Source: Rhyzopertha dominica (lineage: Eukaryota; Arthropoda; Insecta; Coleoptera; Bostrichidae). From it: a DNA stretch of 64,000 bases. The stretch covers positions 44,165,325-44,229,324 of the forward strand of contig QCXZ01000064.1 in assembly GCA_025024175.1 (NCBI GenBank), in the 5' to 3' direction. The notes beneath the pieces are model-generated. The model worked only from the letters and a program-made list of their open reading frames with translations. It had not been told where the DNA came from and did no database searches. The position numbers and the translations under genes were made by a program. Each line of letters opens with the position of its first letter. The first letter of the stretch is position 1. Of this stretch, positions 57,840 to 64,000 are shown piece after piece.

Positions 57840-58438
57840 CGATTTAGTGTCAAGGGCAACAACCCCATTCATTACTTGTCATTGAATTACTACCGATCAC
57901 GAAAGTGAACTCATCGCTCAATCTGATTTTTGCTCATAAAAAATACCGTTCCATAAGAAATAAGTGGATTTTAAACAGCGGCAAATAATGTAGCTGTATC
58001 ACTTACGGTGCCTCCACTAATTTTGGATTTGATAATATCATCGTTAGGTATGGGTATTTTGTAAATAAGAAACCGGGCCAAAACTGATTAAAATATCGTT
58101 TTCTAAAACGCGCAATCCTTTTTTAAAACCTGAAGAATTTTTAGTATAGCTAAGGGTTTTCCTACATAAAACTTCAAGTCGCATAATATTTTGCTAATTT
58201 ACAACAAGGACTGGCAATGCTATTGACTATAAGTCTTATGGGGATAGATTTTGGGCAAACCGTACAGTCAGGCTTTTCCTCATTTAAAACATTTGAAGTT
58301 TTAATAAGTCTTCAGCCCTCGGAGTAATTTTTTGTACGTTTCCTCATCAGATAATTTACTAATTTTAGTCTCATAATCTGTTCTATTTGAAATTACTGTG
58401 ACCGAACCTTTATCTGCTTTAATAACTATGATAGACTT
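57840..58438 (-). mobile_element. Penelope-like reverse transcriptase remnant, downstream half
   Basis: Read on the minus strand from 58438: KSIIVIKADKGSVTVISNRT then DYETKISKLSDEETYKKLLR, which is the start of a Penelope-like RT (ADKG block). It continues LYGLPKIYP near 58260, IVNSIASPCCKLAKYY near 58200, VSLFTK near 58060, and YFLWNGIFYEQKS near 57950. Frameshifts and stops separate the blocks. The upstream half lies beyond the THAP element, at 59727-59920. Confidence 0.8.
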
Positions 58439-58442
58439 AATT

Positions 58443-59722
58443 GCGTATTATCACTTTTTTGAAAATTACGTAAAATGAATCTTGAAATGCATATATATCG
58501 TACTCCATGTTGAAAAAACAAAAAAAATATTTGTAGGTAGAGAATTTCAGGTCTAAAATTCGAATCTTAGGAGTCACCGCCAAAACGCTTCTATTCAAGG
58601 TTATTCAACTCGTGATGTCAAGTTTCATGTAAACATTACCGAGGAGTAGTATCATTCTTATATTGGAAAAGCTTTTGTGTGGTGTTTATTGAAAGGACGG
58701 ACGGTGTAAGAAATCGCACCAAAAAGTGATTTGTGTAGTTTTACAAGCATCTATTATGTTTGGAAAACAAAACAAGTGTTGTTTTGTTCATGATTATAAA
58801 AGTACGAGTACTTCAGTCAGTACAGCTAACAAAATTTTTGTAACCGTTCCTCGAGATTATCAACGTATGAAAAAGTTGTTTAAGGCCCCTAGACGTAATA
58901 TGCCGAAAACGCAAAGTTTGCTTTTCTGTTGTGAAGATCATATTAATTCTTAATGTAAGTTTTATTATTCTTTTTGGGGTTATAGGTGTTTACCATTCAG
59001 TTTCCATTTTGCTATAGCTTAAAGAGGATATGCATTAAATGCGTTTTAAGTTGATAGAGCGAAATGTTATAATAAAGAAAGAAGTTTTTTCCATATATTC
59101 GACTGTTAGCCAGACCGGAAACGAGCCGCTACAGCCCCGAAAATAAATGGCAATTTATATTTATTCTGACCTCTAAAATAAATGTGAAGTTTAGGTTACG
59201 TTTTTGATTCTTACATTTTTATGTTTACAAATAGTATGTTTCCGACAACNCACTGTGCTCAAATTATCAATGCTACGTTANTTTGCTAAAAAGTTCACTT
59301 ATGCTGTTGCTTTTTGCTTTTACGTTCCTCACCTTCGCCGCGTTGAACCGCTCGTCGTTGTACACAAATTCCCTAACAATAAACATACCTTTAGAACTCA
59401 TAAGTACTTCACTTTTTCTTGGCGTATTTTAATTCGCTTGTCACAAAATGAACGCAAACAACAAACTGATAAATTGACGGGGCGATGCTGACGCGTGACG
59501 CACTGACCCCAGATGTAAGCAAGCGGCCATTTACAAGACAGCTGACGTCACGGCCAATATGTTCGCGTTTTGGCGGTTATTTTAAATATTCACATTTTTA
59601 ATATTAAAAATACACCTTACGATCCATTTTTTCGAATTTATAAGCTGTCACAGCTGTTTTGTGGATTAGATGCTACCTATTAATATGCAATTTAATAAAA
59701 TATAAATACATTGCAAATACCC
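58443..59722 (+). mobile_element. THAP-domain non-autonomous DNA element, copy 2
   Basis: This copy matches the one at 24110-25212 over its whole length, apart from about 185 bp at 59012-59196 that the first copy lacks. The ends are GCGTATTATCAC and the complement of GGGTATTTGC, with AATT on both sides (58439-58442 and 59723-59726). The same inverted ACCGCCAAAACG/GCGTTTTGGCGGT subterminal blocks occur. It is inserted in a Penelope-like RT, and removing the element with one AATT restores the RT frame. Confidence 0.85.
58756..58953 (+). CDS. Solitary THAP zinc-finger ORF in copy 2
   Basis: The frame starts MFGKQNKCCFVHDYKSTSTS and runs KIFVTVPRDYQRMKKLFKAP, then SLLFCCEDHINS to a stop right at the position of the TGTAAGT donor seen in copy 1. 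The basic helix is unchanged between copies. The ligand-position Tyr (CFVHDY) is shared with copy 1, so the change predates their split. A STSTS insertion distinguishes this copy. Confidence 0.5.
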   Translation: MFGKQNKCCFVHDYKSTSTSVSTANKIFVTVPRDYQRMKKLFKAPRRNMPKTQSLLFCCEDHINS

Positions 59723-59726
59723 AATT

Positions 59727-59920
59727 TCCTCAATGACATATTGGGTTTTACGCAGACGTACATATCTAATGGTGTATCAGTAATGATAATTCATTATCTG
59801 TTTCTTGTCAGCAATCTATTATCAAAGAACATTAGGGCTTGGGTAATGATAGAGCCAAATGCACTAATTATTTTTTTTACAAATTTCATATGTAATTTCT
59901 TGAAATTAGGAAATTATTAG
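59727..59920 (-). mobile_element. Penelope-like reverse transcriptase remnant, upstream half
   Basis: The minus strand reads TIRYVRLRKTQYVIEEI directly up to the THAP element and joins in frame to KSIIVIKADKG at 58438. Upstream of that the frame decays. It is the N-terminal side of the same RT copy as 57840-58438. Confidence 0.6.
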
Positions 59921-62472
59921 GAAAAAATACAAAAGCTTTCGATGTGAGAGAAAATAACAACTATATGTAATGGTATTACAAAAATGTTGTTATATACTTA
60001 ATTTGTCTTTCTATCCGGGTGACGTAACCGCTAGAACGGGCGCGGCTAGTAGGTAGATAGATGCAAAACCAGCGTGTACCTATGTATTGTGAGACCAGAA
60101 ATATTCTATGTATGCCACTTAATGGTCTATAAGACTATAATACCTAACTTTCCCTAATTTTTACGACACTTCCACAGACCGTTGTAAAACTATTTTGCCT
60201 GTCAGACGGTTGTCGTACGCATTACAGGACCGTACTTCAAATCTTTCAACCGTTACATTGAAATTTAAGGAATAAATTAACACAAAATGAAAGCATAAAT
60301 AACGAAACTTATACTATTTATTTTTTAATGTATTATTTTTTAAAATTAGATTTGTCACTTATAAAGGTTACTGTCATCGTCTGTATCATCACCGTCGCCA
60401 AGTTGAATTATTAACTCCGCCACTAGTAGTTGCCTGTANANGTGTTCTTTTTTTATCACATGATGCATACAGTTAGACCTACTATTTGCTGTGATTTTCG
60501 CAACTTCTTCTGAAATAGTTTNTATGGTGCTATCATTAAATTTTGCTGCAGTATTTTNCCTCCATACGTGACTCTTAGGTTCGTGCCAAATCATGAATAT
60601 GACATTTACAATTGTTCATACCAATTTGTCATTTACAAAATAAAAACATTTGAAAAAGACCTAAAATGTCGAAACCTGATCTTAACACAAGTTTGTTTAC
60701 TTTAATACAATCAGGAGGCAGAACCTACGAATAAATGCACTGGAAATTTTAAAGAAAATTTGTCGATGTATTCTAATAATTAAAGCTCTTTGTACATATT
60801 TTCTTAGAACATAATTAAAAGTATGTTCCAGGTAAATCTGCTCAAATATGTAATTGGTATTCATGTTAAAACTGAGTACTGCCTATCACAGATATCGTTT
60901 AAATCTATTCTAAACATCTGGGTGTCATTAGTTTTATAGAGGTTTGCGATCGGGCAGTAATAAAGTGCTTAAACAATCAAATCTATATTCGCAGAATATT
61001 TATGGCCGGTCTATACGAGAACTCTCGGGAAAAAGATTCTATAGTGCGTAAATTTACAAGCAAGTTTCGAAAAATCACGTAGGTATTTATCGACGATTAA
61101 TCGCATTTATGGTAATATAACCATTATAAACTTAACGAGTAACACGTTATAAACTTTTTAATGCTAAAATTATATTTTAAACAAACGATTATATATAAAT
61201 TTCCATATTTTAGTTTTCATAGGATATCGTGGTGAACATTCTAATAATAATTCTAATTAATATACAGTGAGTATATGGAACCTTCAGATAACATCTTTAT
61301 CAAATATTCATATATTAATACAGACTATATATATAAACCATTATTGATGCTATCTAGATAGTATACACACCAATTTTTTGCACGCATTAATAAGCATTTT
61401 CAGTAATTCATTTTTTCATCATTACAATTGAAGAGATGTAAGCGAATAGCAGTCAGTATTTGAATATATGCTAAAACAACAATAAGTTACATTTCCTGCA
61501 CTTTACTTAAAGTGACTATAAAAACGCAGCTTTTAATTCAACGTTTTTTAGATTATGGTGTCGAAAATCATTGATTACTATTCAAAAACCTTTATGTTCT
61601 TTAATACCAGATACTGCACTGAGAACAGCACTTTAGAATTGCGATTTAGTAACTTTTAATGTACCTCAAAGAAGGTTAGTTAAGAAAAAGAAAAACACAA
61701 CCTTTTAAATTAATCAAAGGAATAGTTGTTGTACATTTAGCCACTGGTTCAGTGTTTAATTTAGTGTGATATTGTAAAGCTAGTGCGTCAATTTATAAGT
61801 GCAAGGTAGGTACATACAATTTAATTCTGCATTTGTTTCCTTACGCTAAGGTCAAATATTTTGCAGTTTGCATCTTATGTACACAAAACAGGCAAACTGT
61901 TGTGTTGTGATTAGTTTATTTCGTAATTGTTGTTAATTATTTTTGTATTAACAACTGTAAAACACGGGAAAAAGTCATTACAGCTTATTATGTAAGTAAA
62001 AATTATTCTATAGGCCCCAAATTAGTACAGCATATTGAAGTTCAGATCCTACGAGGGCCAATATTTATATCATTACTTACATACTGCATTGTATGGTAAA
62101 TGTGTCGTCATCTACGATAAAATAAATATCATAATGTGGAGACTTTAAGCATTTTGAAATTGCACTATTTAGGCAGTATGTGAGTAAGTTTTACCATAAT
62201 TAAAACTATATTTATTGCGTATTAGTGATTCGAATCTACTAGTTAAAAGATAAAAATGACTACAAATCTCTGGAATATGTATCTACTAAATATCAAAAAC
62301 TGAATTTGTCAAACATTGTATCATAGCTTGCAATCAAAATTGCGTAGGTCATGTGACAAAGTATACGTAACATATAAGAACAAAAAAAAAAACAGTCGCC
62401 AAGAAAACTATTTAATTTCATGCTTTTATTGTTTAAAAATGTTTGCTTGTAGATCTGTCCTAAGAACGAAGA
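59921..62472. other. Interval upstream of the second CRAL-TRIO gene
   Basis: I see no recognisable gene. A 79-residue minus-strand frame at 60355-60594 has an acidic end (GDGDDTDDDS) and three ambiguous bases; I cannot assign it. A weak acceptor-like TTTGCTTGTAG ends at 62451, just before the coding exon of gene B. Confidence 0.4.
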
Positions 62473-62798
62473 ATGGATTGCATAATGGAATGCCCTTTGA
62501 ATGAAAAAAGAAAAAAATTGCCTACTGTGAATTTTACAGTAGAATCTCTAGTAAAAGCTGGACGGATCAAACTAGCCGATGTATATGAGTTACAAAAGAA
62601 ACTACAGAACGAAGGACCACTCCCGCAGCTTACTGATGAGCAAGCTGCATGTTTCCTGCTGTCGTGCAATAATAATATACAGCAAAGTATAATTACTATC
62701 AAGACACATTATAAGTTGAAAAAAACACAACTGAAACACATATTCATGAACAGGGATGTGGACAGACCAGAGCTGCAGAAGCAACTTCAGATTTGTTC
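62473..62798 (+). CDS. CRAL-TRIO domain protein (gene B), coding exon 1, partial gene
   Basis: This exon is a paralog of gene A exon 1. Two in-frame ATGs exist (62473 and 62485); the second aligns with the gene A start. It shares NFTVESL, DVxELQK, LTDEQAACFLLSCxNN and the end RPEL...QICS, and I count roughly 60% identity over the aligned 90 residues. It also ends with TC before GTAAGA, the same phase as gene A. The CRAL_TRIO_N domain is intact. The lipid-binding lobe should be encoded beyond the right edge, since no matching second exon occurs before 64000. The two genes are in the same direction, about 18 kb apart, and arose by tandem duplication. Confidence 0.88.
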
Positions 62799-62983
62799 GT
62801 AAGATATATATAGATTTGATTATTTACTAGATGATTGTTATCGTTCTACTTGTTTACTATATCATAGTGATTAACTCTGTCAATGTTTTAAACAATGTTT
62901 ATTTGCATTTTACTTAATCCGATCTTATTTATACAGCGAATGCAGGATACATTTATTATAACTCATAAAAGCCTACTATTTTG

Positions 62984-63115
62984 CAGGGTTGGCATGATTA
63001 AAACAAAATGTTTAAAACAGAATGTTTTAAACTTGTTTAAAACAACGCTTCTGTTTAAAACAAAGTTTTAAACAAATGTTTATATCATTTGTTTTAAACA
63101 GTGTTTTTTAACTAC
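62984..63115. repeat. hAT-like terminus with TTTAAACA repeats
   Basis: CAGGGTTGGCATGATTAAAA starts the block and is followed by repeated GTTTAAAACA units to about 63110. This is the layout of one end of a hAT MITE. No matching opposite end is seen before 64000. Confidence 0.45.
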
Positions 63116-63265
63116 TATTGTATGTGATTCATTAATTATTACTATTAGGCTCGTTTACCCTCCACAAATAGATAAACAGGTTTATTATTAATTACATATC
63201 TACATAATGTCACCTTACATTTGCATAAAAACCGCCGCAAATTGAATCAATACTTCCACATCAAA

Positions 63266-64000
63266 TTGTCAAAATGACATTTACGTTCTTATTTTTAATA
63301 CTATACGATTAGTAATCAGCTTTTGAGTAATTTTTCTCTCTACAAATTTTTTCTAAGACAAACAGTCCTCGTGATATTAGCAAAAATATATAAATTTTCA
63401 AAATCGGTTTTTTCCAAATAATTCGAAAATTATTAATTTAACAAAAAAATTACAAGACTGATTTCTTTGATTTTCTATATAATACCAAAATTTAAAAAAA
63501 CCGTACGAGCAGGGTCCAAAATAGGTTTTTTGGAAATATTTCGAAAATTTCAATTTTGGATAAATATTCTAAGACACTTTTTGTGAGAAATTTTATTTAC
63601 TATCTGATGGTATTCTCATTTTTTAAATATATTCGGAGACATTTGGGAAAAATCGTTTTATTTAAATGACGCTTTTATTGCTAATATCTTCTAAACAGTT
63701 TGCTGCACCGAAAATTTATAAGAACTAATAATAATAATAAAAAAATAAAAATTTGCAAAAAGGGTAGTTACCCCCCAATTTTGCCCCCTTCCCGGTATCC
63801 TACTTAGCCCACAAACAATAGGTCGCAAATTTCAAGTTCATCTATTAAGTCTTTCGAAAGTTATCATGTCCACAAACAATACCACAGACACAGACAAGAA
63901 ATTTGTTTTTTTTGCGTTTTCGACTATTTTAAATCGAATGAGCAAAAAAAATTTTTGAAATTTTTTTTCGCGATACAATACTTCCCATCCGTTGGATGTG
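63266..64000 (-). repeat. Dispersed repeat of about 750 bp, copy 2
   Basis: This is the inverted copy of 51604-52375. Landmarks are TGTCAAAATGACATTTACGT, ACTATACGATTAGTAATCAG, CTAAGACAAACAGTCCTCGT, ACGAGCAGGGTCCAAAATA and ATTAAGTCTTTCGAAAGTTA. It continues to the window edge, so its outer boundary is unknown. Confidence 0.8.

Larger units (their letters stand above)
62799..64000 (+). other. Gene B intron 1 (runs off the right edge)
   Basis: The donor GTAAGA opens at 62799 and no exon follows in the window. The intron holds a hAT-like terminus and the second copy of the dispersed repeat, listed separately. Confidence 0.7.

Noticed and set aside
60355..60594. 79-residue minus-strand frame with an acidic tail
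   Set aside because: Contains three ambiguous bases, no recognised domain and no splice context that would join it to a gene.

Overview
The window is a stretch of a eukaryotic nuclear genome, almost certainly an insect. The DNA is AT-rich. Coding sequence is sparse and split by GT-AG introns, and most of the rest is transposon debris. The transposon mix (Mos-like and DUF4817-type mariners, hAT elements, Penelope-like elements, a Ty3/gypsy element, a THAP-domain element, many MITEs) fits an insect with a repeat-rich genome. A beetle is my best guess, but that is an inference from overall flavour only. No rRNA, CRISPR array or bacterial operon is present.

Region 1 (1-16311, minus strand) holds the 5' part of a sodium-dependent transporter of the SLC6 family, closest to the SLC6A15/SLC6A17 neutral amino acid transporter branch. 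Three coding exons (16041-16311, 5254-5486, 871-1095) join in frame to give the first 243 residues, through transmembrane segment 4. The gene runs off the left edge. Its two visible introns (about 10.5 and 4.2 kb) carry an LTR-like block, a hAT-like element with a Penelope tail in it, and a mariner split by a foldback MITE.

Region 2 (16312-37967) has no gene I can recognise. It is a graveyard of mobile elements: a LINE reverse transcriptase remnant, a THAP-domain element, a mariner fragment, TA-flanked MITEs, a Penelope-like element with RT and GIY-YIG remnants, and two well-delimited hAT elements with terminal inverted repeats and 8-bp target-site duplications.

Region 3 (37968-44719, plus strand) is a complete CRAL-TRIO (Sec14-like) lipid-binding protein gene. 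Four exons splice in phase to a 289-residue protein. Its first intron (5.7 kb) has been swollen by a LINE tail, a mariner and a decayed Ty3/gypsy element, while the other two introns are only 58 and 51 bp. A second, paralogous first exon lies at 62473-62798 with the same donor phase, so the locus is a tandem pair and the second copy continues past the right edge.

Between the two CRAL-TRIO genes (44720-62472) lie an alternating inverted-repeat MITE, an inverted pair of repeat tails, another hAT-like MITE, a dispersed repeat of about 750 bp (second copy inverted at the right edge), a Mos-like mariner fragment, and a Penelope-like reverse transcriptase interrupted by a second copy of the THAP element. 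The most informative structures are the nested insertions, because the interrupted reading frames show the original sites. I did not find a convincing new biological system; the best leads are the THAP-only elements with a 4-bp AATT flank and the structured MITEs.
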